Assembly (NCBI RefSeq): GCF_027859075.1
Contig: NZ_JAQIBL010000310.1
Coordinates: forward strand, 1 to 46,212
From: Oceanispirochaeta sp.
GTDB taxonomy: Bacteria > Spirochaetota > Spirochaetia > DSM-2461
Length of the DNA: 46,212 nucleotides
Direction of reading: 5' to 3'
A program made the translations under genes and the position numbers. This document shows positions 1 through 9,108 of the stretch, piece by piece. Below the pieces are notes generated by a model, which saw nothing but the letters and a program-made list of their open reading frames with translations, was not told the origin of the DNA and did not search any database. Within the stretch, counting starts at the first letter, position 1. Every line of letters starts with the position of its first letter.

Positions 1-440
1 TGGTTATCCCTTCTGATATTGCCTGGGTTCCCCCAGTCCCTGCGGCAGCTGGTGACATTGCCTGGAGCAGCAAGGTGTATTACTATCAGAAGATCAATAA
101 CTGGATCAGCTGGTTTTACAAGGAAAACAAAGAGATTTTCGGAGTGAGATATTACACGGAATCCCTTGATACGGCCGGTAATGGAAAACCAAAAAGATCA
201 TCCCTGGCCTATGAACATACCCTCTCCAGAACAGTACCCGCATGGTCGGATGACAGCTGGTTTTCTGATTACCTGGACTGGATTTTCACTGATAATGATG
301 AAGAGAATCTGTCAGAAACAGTGATCCGTTATGAAATAGGAACCAATGGCCAAAAAACCGTTAAGTCTTCCACAAAAGTGGTTCCCACCTTTGGAGAAAC
401 GTTCACCATTGACAATCAGATGGATTATACCTTTGAATAA
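1..440 (+). CDS. Hypothetical protein, C-terminal part (cut by window start)
   Basis: The reading frame is open from base 3 and ends at a TAA at 438-440, so the first 145 or so visible codons are the C-terminal part of a longer gene whose start lies outside the window. A GTG at 75 could be read as a start, but the frame continues upstream in protein-like sequence (a Pro/Ala-rich stretch), so this is more likely internal. The visible part is rich in Trp, Tyr and acidic residues and has no transmembrane segment. I do not recognise the family. It ends 8 bp before the nitrilase-family gene on the same strand, so the two may be co-transcribed. Confidence 0.6.
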   Translation, partial: VIPSDIAWVPPVPAAAGDIAWSSKVYYYQKINNWISWFYKENKEIFGVRYYTESLDTAGNGKPKRSSLAYEHTLSRTVPAWSDDSWFSDYLDWIFTDNDEENLSETVIRYEIGTNGQKTVKSSTKVVPTFGETFTIDNQMDYTFE

Positions 441-448
441 GACCTGAT

Positions 449-1408
449 ATGAGAATTTCAATGAATAGACCTTCCCTCTTATGGGGGAAGGTGTTTCTTA
501 ATTTAATGATCATCCTCCTTCCAGTGATCAATCTGTCGGCGATGAGCGAATCAAATACACTGGTAACCGTCGTTGTTCAGTTTGAAATGAAGACTGACAT
601 GATCCGCTCTGAAGAATCCTATAGAATGGCCATGGAAGAGGCGATGGCAAAAGCCATGGCAGAGGGAGAGGCTGATCTTGTCATTTTTCCTGAATATCTG
701 GGTGTTTTTGCTTCTTTGATTCCCTGGTATTCCTACCTGAGTTCTGAAATGCCCATGGAAGACGTTTGGAAAACTCTGGTTCATGACCATCCCGGATTGA
801 CCATTAATGAGCTGTTTATAAGGGAATCTCAGGAATGCGATAGCTTTCTGAATGACTTGTGGGGGGATTTAGCGTCCCGATATGATGTCTTTATCCTCAG
901 CGGTACCCGCTTGAATTACAGCCGGGACAGAAAAGGTCTGGTGAATCAGGCTGTGGTGTATAACCCCCGGGGGGAAGTCGTCTACAGGCAGAATAAATAC
1001 TTCCTGACAGAGTTTGAAGAGGATATATTGAATCTCAGATCAGGGGATATTCGCAAAACTCCGGGATTTATGGTGAAAGATCATCATATCAGACTCACCA
1101 TCTGCCGTGATACCTTCCTCAAAGAGTGGGAAACACTCTACAAAAATGGTGATCTCTGGATCGATATCAAGGCCAATGGAGTAGAATACACCGAAGACCA
1201 GGTAACTCTTTTTACCAGGGCTTTACCCGCCCGATTGGGTCAAACAGCCATTCCATTTGGCATTACCGCCTGTCTGACAGGACATTTTCTTGATTTATTA
1301 TGGGAAGGTGAGTCAAATTTCCTTTATAATGAAAAAGGTAAGGTCAGTTATCTGGATGTAAGTGAAGCCGTAGACAGCTTTGAAATCTTGAGGAGACAAA
1401 TTCCCTGA
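449..1408 (+). CDS. Exported carbon-nitrogen hydrolase (nitrilase superfamily)
   Basis: This 319-residue protein has the Glu-Lys-Cys triad of the nitrilase/amidase superfamily: Glu82 in FPEYLG, Lys183 in RQNKYF and Cys219 in LTICRD. These enzymes hydrolyse or transfer C-N bonds in nitriles, amides or carbamoyl compounds. Residues 12-32 form a hydrophobic segment after a basic start (LNLMIILLPVINLSAM), so the domain is probably exported or membrane-anchored, whereas most nitrilase relatives are cytoplasmic. It is not an apolipoprotein N-acyltransferase, because the multi-span N-terminal membrane domain of Lnt is missing. The substrate cannot be told from sequence. A second ATG at 461 is an alternative start. 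The GGDEF gene begins 12 bp downstream, which suggests co-expression. Confidence 0.8.
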   Translation: MRISMNRPSLLWGKVFLNLMIILLPVINLSAMSESNTLVTVVVQFEMKTDMIRSEESYRMAMEEAMAKAMAEGEADLVIFPEYLGVFASLIPWYSYLSSEMPMEDVWKTLVHDHPGLTINELFIRESQECDSFLNDLWGDLASRYDVFILSGTRLNYSRDRKGLVNQAVVYNPRGEVVYRQNKYFLTEFEEDILNLRSGDIRKTPGFMVKDHHIRLTICRDTFLKEWETLYKNGDLWIDIKANGVEYTEDQVTLFTRALPARLGQTAIPFGITACLTGHFLDLLWEGESNFLYNEKGKVSYLDVSEAVDSFEILRRQIP

Positions 1409-1420
1409 CCCGGAGGATGA

Positions 1421-2488
1421 ATGCAAAGGCTCTCCAGGCGCACACAAAAAATATTATATCTGCTCCCTTTCCTTCCAGTCCTGAGTGTGTTTGCAGATGT
1501 TTCAACCACGAAGAAGATTCATCAACTTCCCTCAGAATTGAAATTTTCCCAGGATCTATTTCTGATTATATTGATGATTCTTGTGGTCCTGGTTTCCAGA
1601 ATACTGATCCGTATCACTGAAAGGAAACGCCTTACCCGCCTTTTGAAGAATTGCAATGAAACCATATTAATCTGCGATGTTTCGGGAAACCTGAAAGAGC
1701 GTATAACTGGTATTTTCTGGGAGGGCTCTCTTTTAGATTTTTTTGAGAAGGAAAACCACTGGGAGCTTGTCCAGAGTCTTCAGACTGTGGCCGCCATGGC
1801 TCCGGATCATCTGATGTGTTTGAATCTGACGTCCCTGGATCTGGAGCAGGAACGATACTATCAGATTGTTCTGCAGAATATGTTGAAGTACAGAAACATC
1901 CAGGGCATTTCAGTGACCATAACAGACATTTCTGAAGCAAAATGTCTAGAGAACCGCTTGTTCCGTTCCAGAGAAACAGCCAGCCATGAGGCCCGGCATG
2001 ACCCTCTCACAAGCATTCCCAACAGACTCTATTTCAATGAAGCCATCAAACGTCGTTTTGCAAGGTTGGAACGCCATAAAGAAGAAACGATTAGCCTTCT
2101 GATGATGGATCTGGATCACTTTAAACAAGTCAATGATTCCAAGGGGCATGATGTGGGAGATCTTGTTTTAATCCATTTGAGCAAGATGTGCAGCGAAATG
2201 ATTCGCGGAGCCGATGTTTTTGCCCGGTACGGAGGTGAAGAATTCATCTGCTATCTTGATGATCTAAATCCAAAAGATGCCCTGGAAGTTGCCGAAAGAA
2301 TGAGATTGAAGGTTGAAAAATCGGAAGACTGGCCCGAAGGAGTCAAGCTGACGGTCAGCATCGGCATTGTAGAATTCAAGGGAGAAACCCTGCCGGATGA
2401 TCTCATCAAGAAAGCTGATATAGCCCTTTATAAAGCGAAAGCTACCGGCAGAAACAGGGTCTGTGTTTTTGATGATGACTGCAGATAA
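1421..2488 (+). CDS. Membrane-anchored GGDEF diguanylate cyclase
   Basis: This 355-residue protein should make cyclic di-GMP from two GTP. It has a hydrophobic N-terminal segment (residues 10-25), a short loop, and a second membrane segment at about 45-64 (FLIILMILVVLVSRIL). A PAS-like region follows at about 75-175, ending in TITDISEAK, and then the GGDEF domain at about 190-350. The catalytic motif is GGEEF (about 272-276), an active variant. The metal-binding DLDHFKQVND is present. RGAD lies exactly five residues before the GGEEF motif and matches the RxxD inhibitory site, so product inhibition is expected. An SD (GGAGG, 1412-1416) fixes the ATG at 1421. It follows the nitrilase-family gene by 12 bp. 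Confidence 0.9.
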   Translation: MQRLSRRTQKILYLLPFLPVLSVFADVSTTKKIHQLPSELKFSQDLFLIILMILVVLVSRILIRITERKRLTRLLKNCNETILICDVSGNLKERITGIFWEGSLLDFFEKENHWELVQSLQTVAAMAPDHLMCLNLTSLDLEQERYYQIVLQNMLKYRNIQGISVTITDISEAKCLENRLFRSRETASHEARHDPLTSIPNRLYFNEAIKRRFARLERHKEETISLLMMDLDHFKQVNDSKGHDVGDLVLIHLSKMCSEMIRGADVFARYGGEEFICYLDDLNPKDALEVAERMRLKVEKSEDWPEGVKLTVSIGIVEFKGETLPDDLIKKADIALYKAKATGRNRVCVFDDDCR

Positions 2489-2516
2489 TTGAGAGTTCAA
2501 TTGAGAGTGTCTTTAC

Positions 2517-2545
2517 TTGCGGATAGAGCTTATTTCTGATATAAA
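2517..2545 (+). promoter_or_regulatory. Predicted sigma-70 promoter for the prfA operon
   Basis: TTGCGG at 2517-2522 and TATAAA at 2540-2545 are separated by 17 bp. The pair lies between the end of the GGDEF gene and prfA and would start a transcript near 2552. It is seen by eye only; no start site has been mapped. Confidence 0.5.
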
Positions 2546-2547
2546 AG

Positions 2548-2579
2548 GGGATTGCGCTGACATGAGTGATTACAATCCC
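2548..2579 (+). other. Leader hairpin upstream of prfA
   Basis: GGGATTG (2548-2554) pairs with CAATCCC (2573-2579) around an 18-nt loop, just after the predicted -10 box and about 22 nt before the prfA SD. There is no U-tract, so it is not a terminator. It could affect leader stability or prfA translation. It could also be chance. Confidence 0.3.
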
Positions 2580-2610
2580 TTAGGTTTCTCTTATGCAGCA
2601 GGGAGAATAG

Positions 2611-3681
2611 ATGCTTAAAAAACTCGATGGTCTGAAGGGCCGTTACAATGAACTGACTAAACTGATCTCTGATCCGGAACTGGTGAAAGATCAGAAAAAA
2701 TATAAAACTGTCATGCAGGATTACACTCATCTGTCGGAGATTATGGAGGCGGCCAACTCCTATCAGGAATTGATCTCCTCACTGGCTGATGCCAGGGAGA
2801 TGCTGTCTGCCGAAAAAGACCCGGAAATGAAAGAAATGGCTAAGGAAGAAATTGACAGCCTCGAAAAGGATGTTGAGGAGATGGAACAAAAAATCCGATT
2901 CCTCATGGTCCCTAAGGACCCTCTTGACGGAAAAAATATTATCATGGAAATCCGGGCCGGAACCGGTGGTGACGAAGCGGCTCTTTTTGCAGCCGATCTA
3001 TACCGGGCCTATTCCCGCTATGCAGAAACAAAAAACTGGAAAGTTGAAATCATGTCCTCCAATGAAATTGAACTGGGGGGATTCAAGGAAATTGTCTGTT
3101 CCATCAGCGGCAAGAGTGTCTATGCCGACCTCCGTTATGAATCGGGAGTTCACCGGGTCCAACGAGTTCCGGCCACTGAGTCAGGCGGCCGTATTCATAC
3201 TTCGGCCATCACCGTAGCCGTACTGCCCGAAGCCGAAGAGACGGATCTGAAAATCAGGACAGAGGACCTGAAGGTCGATGTGTTCCGCTCTTCAGGTCCC
3301 GGGGGACAGAGTGTAAACACAACCGACTCTGCCATCAGGATCACTCACCTTCCCACAGGAGTGGTAGTCATCTGTCAGGATGAGAAATCCCAGATTAAAA
3401 ATAAGGCCAAGGCCCTGAGAGTCCTGAGGTCCCGGCTTCTTGAAGCGGAAGAGGCAAAAAAGAATTCAGAAAGAGCCGAAGCCAGACGAAGCCAGGTCGG
3501 CTCGGGAGACCGGTCCGAGCGCATTAGAACATATAACTTTCCTCAAAACCGTGTCACCGATCATAGAATCAATCTGACACTGTACAAGCTGGATGCGGTC
3601 ATGCAGGGAGATCTTTCTGATTTTTTTAACGCCTTGAAGATGAGTGCACAGGAAGAGGCATTAAAAACCGAGAGAATATGA
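2611..3681 (+). CDS. prfA: Peptide chain release factor 1
   Basis: RF1 reads UAA and UAG stop codons and triggers peptide release on the ribosome. The 356-residue length is normal for the family. The stop-codon-recognition tripeptide PAT, the RF1 type and not the SPF of RF2, lies in [11 protein letters not shown]. The catalytic GGQ is at residues 231-233 in [13 protein letters not shown]; Gln233 is the expected methylation site of PrmC, the product of the next gene. A coiled-coil-rich N-terminal domain precedes these motifs. The start at 2611 has an SD (GGGAG, 2601-2605). The stop overlaps the prmC start in an ATGA at 3678-3681, implying translational coupling of RF1 and its modifying enzyme. 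Confidence 0.97.
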   Translation: MLKKLDGLKGRYNELTKLISDPELVKDQKKYKTVMQDYTHLSEIMEAANSYQELISSLADAREMLSAEKDPEMKEMAKEEIDSLEKDVEEMEQKIRFLMVPKDPLDGKNIIMEIRAGTGGDEAALFAADLYRAYSRYAETKNWKVEIMSSNEIELGGFKEIVCSISGKSVYADLRYESGVHRVQRVPATESGGRIHTSAITVAVLPEAEETDLKIRTEDLKVDVFRSSGPGGQSVNTTDSAIRITHLPTGVVVICQDEKSQIKNKAKALRVLRSRLLEAEEAKKNSERAEARRSQVGSGDRSERIRTYNFPQNRVTDHRINLTLYKLDAVMQGDLSDFFNALKMSAQEEALKTERI

Positions 3682-4526
3682 TAGACCTTCAGGAAAGAAT
3701 CATCCGTGAAGTTCTGAGAGAAGGGTCTCAGAAATTAAAAGATTCGGAAACACCCTGGCTCGATGCGACAGTGCTTCTGGCCAGTCTGCTGAAATGCAGC
3801 CGTGAAAAATTACTGGCCTCTTATCCTGAGAGACTGGAGGAAGAACTCTTCCACTCTTTTATGGACCTCATTGAAAAGAGACGATCAGGGCATCCTGTAG
3901 CCTATCTGACAGGGAGCAAAGAGTTTTTCGGGCGGTCCTTTTTTGTGGAACAGGGAATTCTCTGTCCCCGGCCCGACACTGAAGTACTCATTGAAGCCGC
4001 TTTGGATCAGATTGAAAGGCGGGGGTATCGCCGAATTCATGACCTTTGCGCGGGGAGCGGCTGCATTGCCCTGACCCTGGCTCTGGAGAACAGTGAGCTG
4101 CGGGTCAGCGCTTCTGACATTTCATCGACTTCCGAGTCTGTTTTTGAAAAAAACAGAAATAACCTGTGTGCCGGGAATGTCAAGTTCAGACTTGCTTCCC
4201 TGCTCAAAGGCCTGGAAGGTCCCCTGGATCTGATCGTCAGCAACCCCCCTTATCTAACAACAGTGGAAACTGAGGACAGAATGGATCAGAATTGGAGGGA
4301 GCCGGCACTGGCACTGGACGGCGGAGAAGATGGGCTTGATCTGATCAGAGAAATTATCCGGGATGCCCCCCTCCTTCTGAACAAAAAGGGAATGCTCATG
4401 ATGGAAGCCGATCCACGCCAGATGGATGAAATGGAGCGATTAATGGGAGCAGCAGGGTTTGATAAAATTAAGAGGGTCCAGGATCTGGCCTCTCATGAAA
4501 GAGTCATTCAGGGAGAGATTCCATGA
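3678..4526 (+). CDS. prmC: Release factor glutamine N5-methyltransferase
   Basis: PrmC (HemK) uses S-adenosylmethionine to methylate the GGQ glutamine of release factors. The 282-residue protein has the family layout: a helical N-terminal domain that binds the release factor, a SAM-binding motif in [14 protein letters not shown] (about residues 120-133), and the NPPY motif at 189-192 in IVSNPPYL, which holds the target glutamine amide. It is coupled on both sides, overlapping the prfA stop (3678-3681) and the rel start (4523-4526) by ATGA. The prfA-prmC order is common in bacteria. No odd features were seen. Confidence 0.95.
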   Translation: MIDLQERIIREVLREGSQKLKDSETPWLDATVLLASLLKCSREKLLASYPERLEEELFHSFMDLIEKRRSGHPVAYLTGSKEFFGRSFFVEQGILCPRPDTEVLIEAALDQIERRGYRRIHDLCAGSGCIALTLALENSELRVSASDISSTSESVFEKNRNNLCAGNVKFRLASLLKGLEGPLDLIVSNPPYLTTVETEDRMDQNWREPALALDGGEDGLDLIREIIRDAPLLLNKKGMLMMEADPRQMDEMERLMGAAGFDKIKRVQDLASHERVIQGEIP

Positions 4527-6559
4527 TTGATGTTGCTCTGGTTACTCCGGATAAGGTGGAAGTTCTTATTCAGGAATTTCTAGAAAAGCTCGGCCATTTC
4601 AGCGAAGAGGATCAGCAGGAAATACTAAAAGCCTGCCGCTGGGCTCAGGAGCTGCATTCAAAGCAGAAACGGGCCAGTGGTGAACCTTATGTCATCCATC
4701 CCATTCATGTTGCAGAGATACTTCTGAGTTTGCAGCTGGATGCCACGGCGATCAAGGCAGGACTCCTTCATGATATTCTGGAAGACACGACTGTCACCAG
4801 GCAGGAAATCAAAGACCGCTTCGGTATGGAAGTTTTTCATCTGGTCAATGGTGTTACAAAAATCAACATCGTCAATGTTAAGAATAAACGTGTTCAGGAA
4901 AGAGAAACCATCCGCAAGATGATCCTGGCCATGGATAAGGATATCAGGGTTGTCCTGATCAAGCTGGCAGACAAGCGGCACAACATGAATACCCTTCAGT
5001 ACATGCCCGAGGATAAGCAGAAGCGAATTGCCCGGGAATGTCTGGATATTTATGCCCCTCTGGCAGGGAAGCTTGGTATCTACTCCCTGAAAACAGAGCT
5101 GGAAGACCTGTCTCTCAAATATCTAAAGCCTGAGGTTTATGATGAAATAAAATTCTTCCTCAGTCAAAAGAAAGAGGAGCGTGGAGAGTTTCTGAAACTG
5201 GTTCAGGAACAGATTATCAAAGCGGCAAGGGAAGAAGAGATAGAAATCAGCATAAAAACAAGGGCCAAACACTTCTATTCCATCTATCTGAAGATGAAAC
5301 ACAAGGGGAAAGAACTCAATGAAATCTATGATTTTCTGGGTATCCGAATCCTTTGTAAAACCCAACCCCAGTGTTATGCCCTTCTGGGTCTGGTGCATCA
5401 TCTTTACAAACCCCTGTCGGGACGTTTTAAAGACTACATTGCCATGCCCAAGGAAAATGGCTACAAGAGTCTGCATACGACGGTAATGACATCATCAGGA
5501 AAGCCCCTGGAAATTCAGATTAGAACCGATAAGATGAATAATACCGCCGAATACGGTGTTGCCGCCCACTGGGCCTACAAGGAAGGAAAGCAGACGGCCG
5601 ATTTGGATAGTTATAATTCAAACCTCCTGAAAAAGCTAAGGGATATCAACAGTGAAGATTATGGTACCAGCGATTTTTTCAACAGTCTGAAAGAAGATGT
5701 ACTCACGGATACCCTCTTTGTGTTCACCCCCAAGGGAGACACCATTGAGCTTCCCAGCGGCTCAACAGCCATTGATTTTGCCTACCACATCCATACGGAT
5801 ATTGGCGATCACTGTCTGAGCGCCAAGGCGGATGATATGATCATCCCTCTGAATAAATCCCTTAAAAACACTCAGACGATTTCTGTTCAGACCTCTGCCA
5901 ATGCCCATCCTCATCTGAACTGGCTGCGTTTTGTAAAAACAACCCGGGCCCGGTCAAAAATACGAAACTGGCTGAACAGACACGATAGTGATATTGTCAT
6001 TGACCGCCATATAGTTGCCAAAAAGGCCTTGAAACGCCAGTCAACTGCACCAGCACCAGTCAAGAATGCCCTGGAAGAAAAGCCTTTCCAAAACAAGATG
6101 ATGGACAGCAGCAAAATCGGGATCAGCATCGATAAAGAGCGGAATATCATGATTAAACTGGCTGGCTGCTGCAACCCTACAGCAGGAGACAAGATCATCG
6201 GTTTTATTTCACGGGGCCGGGGTATCATTGTGCATAAAGCCGACTGTTACAACCTGAAAGGCATCAATGATTTTGAAGAGCGGAAAATTGATGTGGAATG
6301 GGAAAATTACTCCGATAAGGCGACCCAGAGTTTCAAGGTGGGCGCGCGGAATGTGGCAGATCTCTTTTCAGAAATTGAAGGAGCCATCCGCAAGTACCAG
6401 GGTCACCTCATCTCCGGCAGTATCAATGAAACCGACAGGGGAGATCTGGAGGGATATTTTACGGTGGAAATGAACAAAATGGATGATTACAAGAAGATAG
6501 CGAAAAGCATAAGAACCATACCTTCCGTAATGAATATACAAAAAGTGAAACAATTTTAA
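4523..6559 (+). CDS. rel: Bifunctional (p)ppGpp synthetase/hydrolase (Rel/SpoT family)
   Basis: This 678-residue RelA/SpoT homologue controls the stringent response by making and degrading (p)ppGpp. The N-terminal hydrolase domain has the metal-binding HD at 83-84 in HDILEDT. The synthetase domain contains RFKD at 301-304, the RxKD form typical of bifunctional Rel/SpoT enzymes, not the ExDD of synthetase-only RelA. A TGS domain follows at about 395-455 (TLFVFTPKGDTIELPSG), then the conserved GCCNPTAGD region at about 547 and a C-terminal ACT domain from about 605. Both catalytic halves look intact, so one enzyme may serve both roles. It overlaps prmC by ATGA and precedes trmL by 14 bp. Confidence 0.95.
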   Translation: MIDVALVTPDKVEVLIQEFLEKLGHFSEEDQQEILKACRWAQELHSKQKRASGEPYVIHPIHVAEILLSLQLDATAIKAGLLHDILEDTTVTRQEIKDRFGMEVFHLVNGVTKINIVNVKNKRVQERETIRKMILAMDKDIRVVLIKLADKRHNMNTLQYMPEDKQKRIARECLDIYAPLAGKLGIYSLKTELEDLSLKYLKPEVYDEIKFFLSQKKEERGEFLKLVQEQIIKAAREEEIEISIKTRAKHFYSIYLKMKHKGKELNEIYDFLGIRILCKTQPQCYALLGLVHHLYKPLSGRFKDYIAMPKENGYKSLHTTVMTSSGKPLEIQIRTDKMNNTAEYGVAAHWAYKEGKQTADLDSYNSNLLKKLRDINSEDYGTSDFFNSLKEDVLTDTLFVFTPKGDTIELPSGSTAIDFAYHIHTDIGDHCLSAKADDMIIPLNKSLKNTQTISVQTSANAHPHLNWLRFVKTTRARSKIRNWLNRHDSDIVIDRHIVAKKALKRQSTAPAPVKNALEEKPFQNKMMDSSKIGISIDKERNIMIKLAGCCNPTAGDKIIGFISRGRGIIVHKADCYNLKGINDFEERKIDVEWENYSDKATQSFKVGARNVADLFSEIEGAIRKYQGHLISGSINETDRGDLEGYFTVEMNKMDDYKKIAKSIRTIPSVMNIQKVKQF

Positions 6560-6573
6560 GGAGGATAGGACCC

Positions 6574-7092
6574 ATGAGCCTAAACATTGTCTTGCATGAA
6601 CCGGAAATTCCCCAGAATACTGGAAATATTGCCAGAACCTGTGCTGCAACCGGCGCAGCTCTGCATCTGATCGAACCCCTCGGTTTTTCTATCGATGAAA
6701 AAGCAGTTCGCAGAGCCGGTCTTGACTACTGGTCAAAACTGTCCCTCTTCGTTTATGCCAGCATCGAAGATTTTTTTGAACAGAACAGCGACGGTCCCTA
6801 CTTTTTCTGCACGACCAAGGCTAAAAATACCTATGCCGATGTGTCCTACCCTTCTGGAGCCTATCTGATTTTTGGAAAGGAATCCAAAGGTATTCCAGAA
6901 GAGATCCTGGGTACACACCCGGGAAACTGTATCCGGATTCCCATGAAAGAGGAAATCCGGTCGTTGAACCTGTCCAATGCGGTGGCCATCATTACCTATG
7001 AAGCCCTGAAGCAGCAGAGTTTTCATGGGATGGAGCTGGAGGGAGAACTTCACAACCTTTCATGGGAAGAGAGCCTGAGCCAAACCAGTTGA
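6574..7092 (+). CDS. trmL: tRNA (cytidine/uridine-34 2'-O-)-methyltransferase
   Basis: A 172-residue SPOUT-class methyltransferase of the TrmL/CspR type, which 2'-O-methylates the wobble base of certain leucine tRNAs. Family hallmarks are the start (NIVLHEPEIPQNTGNIARTC), the central FGKESKGIPEEIL, and the C-terminal knot segment (RIPMKEEIRSLNLSNA), where SAM binds. Length matches the single-domain family. A strong SD (AAGGAGG) begins at the rel stop, and the ATG is at 6574. It is the last gene of the prfA block and converges on fhs with only 15 bp between, so no separate terminator fits there. Confidence 0.92.
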   Translation: MSLNIVLHEPEIPQNTGNIARTCAATGAALHLIEPLGFSIDEKAVRRAGLDYWSKLSLFVYASIEDFFEQNSDGPYFFCTTKAKNTYADVSYPSGAYLIFGKESKGIPEEILGTHPGNCIRIPMKEEIRSLNLSNAVAIITYEALKQQSFHGMELEGELHNLSWEESLSQTS

Positions 7093-7107
7093 ACCCGGAC
7101 TGCCTGA

Positions 7108-8871
7108 TTAAAACAACCCGATAATACGCCCGGTATCGGTATCAATATCGATACCCATAAAGGCCGGTTTGCATCCCAATCCGGGCATGGTCATGATATT
7201 CCCCGCCAGGGGATACAAAAAGCCTGCTCCCGCACTGAGGCGTATGTCCTCCACAGGAAAACTGTATCCTTTGGGCGGTACATTCTTCCAAAGGGGGTTA
7301 TGAGACAGGGAGTACTGGGTTTTCGCCATGCAGATAGGCAGCTCATCGTATCCCATATCGCTGTAGGTCTTTATTTTTTTCTCTGCAACAGACGAATATT
7401 CCACCTTAGCGGCCCCATAAACCTCTGTAGCCAGGATTTCAATCTTCTCCTTGACGCTTGTCTTCAGATCATAGAGATAACGGAATTCTGAGGGAGTGTT
7501 GCTTGCTTTGATGACAGCTGCCGCCAGATCGGCCGCCCCTTCTCCTCCCAGCTCCCAATGGCGTGAAATAACAGCATCCGCCGCACCCGCCGCCAGGGCT
7601 TCTTCCCTGATGATCTGCCACTCTTCGGGATCATCCGTCGGAAAGACATTGATGGCCACAACCACGGGTACCCCGAATTTCGCGACTGTCTGAATATGGG
7701 CGATCATATTGGCACAGCCCTTTTTAAGAAGCTCCGTATTTTTTTCTTTATAGATAGGATCAAGCTCCTTCCCCGGAGTGACCGCCGGTCCGCCTCCATG
7801 CATCTTTAGAGCCCTCACAGTGGCGACCAGCACCACCGCATCGGGGGTCATCCCGCTGGTACGGCATTTGATATGAAAGAATTTCTCCATCCCCACATCG
7901 GCCCCGAAACCGGATTCAGTCACCAGATAATCGGCCATCCGGATTCCCATTCTGTCGGCAATGACAGATGAATTCCCGTGGGCAATATTGGCAAAGGGGC
8001 CCGTATGAACCAGAGCAGCCTGCTCTTCCATGGTCTGCATCAGATTGGGCATCAGGGCATCTTTTAAAAGGACTGTCATGGCACCGGCCACTCCGAAATC
8101 TTCGGCAGTCAGGGGTTGTCCTTTTTTATCCAGAGACATAACCATCCGGCCGATCCTTTCCCGCATGTCTTTTAAATCCCGGGACAAGGCAAGGATCGCC
8201 ATCAGCTCACTGGCAACGGTGATATCAAAACCACTCTGTCTGAGGGGACCATCTCCCAACTCACCCATGCCGACCATGATATTCCTGAGGGCTCTGTCAT
8301 TCATATCCAGAACACGCCTCCAGAGGATGGCATAGGGATTTGGATTCAGCCGGGTCAGCCCCTGTTTGGCAAGGAAGGCGTCGCTCCAGCGGCTCTCATG
8401 ATAGATCCGGGCATCCAGACCCGCCGCACCCAGGTTGTGGGCGGCAGTGACCGCATGGAGGTCTCCAGTGAGGTGAAGATTGAACTCTTCCATGGGGACA
8501 ATCTGGCTGTACCCTCCTCCGGCAGCTCCGCCCTTGATTCCAAAGGTCGGACCCATGGAGGGTTGACGGATGGCACAGATCGCTTTATGACCCAGATAGG
8601 CCAGTCCTTCGGTCAAACCGATGGTCGTTGTCGTTTTGCCTTCGCCCAGGGGAGTCGGTGTGATAGCAGTAACATCGATATATTTTCCAGAGGGCTTTTT
8701 TTCCAGATCCTTCAGGGCATCCAGACGGATTTTCCCCTTCTCCGTCCCGTATGAAATCAACTGGTTCTCTGGAAGACCATACTTTGCGGCAATCTGAAGG
8801 ATGGGTTGGATAGAGGCAGATTGAGCGATGTCTAAATCTGAGGGGGGGGGTGATATGCGGGTAACGGCCAT
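7108..8871 (-). CDS. fhs: Formate-tetrahydrofolate ligase
   Basis: This enzyme joins formate to tetrahydrofolate using ATP and gives 10-formyl-THF for purine and one-carbon metabolism. In anaerobes it can also feed acetogenesis or run in reverse. The 587-residue sequence has the ATP-binding loop TPLGEGKT at 73-80, followed by TTTIGLTEGL, and the strongly conserved PSMGPTFGIKGGAAGGGYSQ region. It is slightly longer than the usual 555-560 residues. The ATG at 8871 has an SD (CAGGAG) on the minus strand. A run of nine C residues (complement of 8842-8850) lies in codons 8-10. No Wood-Ljungdahl neighbours are visible here. Confidence 0.96.
   Translation of the reverse strand: MAVTRISPPPSDLDIAQSASIQPILQIAAKYGLPENQLISYGTEKGKIRLDALKDLEKKPSGKYIDVTAITPTPLGEGKTTTTIGLTEGLAYLGHKAICAIRQPSMGPTFGIKGGAAGGGYSQIVPMEEFNLHLTGDLHAVTAAHNLGAAGLDARIYHESRWSDAFLAKQGLTRLNPNPYAILWRRVLDMNDRALRNIMVGMGELGDGPLRQSGFDITVASELMAILALSRDLKDMRERIGRMVMSLDKKGQPLTAEDFGVAGAMTVLLKDALMPNLMQTMEEQAALVHTGPFANIAHGNSSVIADRMGIRMADYLVTESGFGADVGMEKFFHIKCRTSGMTPDAVVLVATVRALKMHGGGPAVTPGKELDPIYKEKNTELLKKGCANMIAHIQTVAKFGVPVVVAINVFPTDDPEEWQIIREEALAAGAADAVISRHWELGGEGAADLAAAVIKASNTPSEFRYLYDLKTSVKEKIEILATEVYGAAKVEYSSVAEKKIKTYSDMGYDELPICMAKTQYSLSHNPLWKNVPPKGYSFPVEDIRLSAGAGFLYPLAGNIMTMPGLGCKPAFMGIDIDTDTGRIIGLF
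8842..8850 (-). repeat. C9 homopolymer in the 5' end of fhs
   Basis: Nine consecutive G on the + strand (C9 in the gene) encode three prolines at residues 8-10. A slip of one base would cause an early frameshift. The tract is just upstream of the conserved domain. Confidence 0.9.
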
Positions 8872-9108
8872 TTTATGCTCCTGGACAAAAATTTCTTATG
8901 CAATATCAGCCCCTCACCGGGAGCGGCTTTTTGCACAAATCTATAAGAAATGATAACCCGGTTAGGTAAAAATAGGTTAAGAAATTTTACAGGGTCTGAC
9001 CTTTATACATCTGAACCATATGATCTTTTTATTAACCTTTTTTCTCTTTTTTTGATTCACGGGACGAAATATTTCCGTTGTTTTATGTATCAATAAAAGG
9101 AGTCCACT

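Noticed and set aside
8872-9108. Possible folate riboswitch upstream of fhs
   Set aside because: The fhs leader has only a small imperfect GC-rich hairpin, and none of the conserved folate-riboswitch segments I know were seen.
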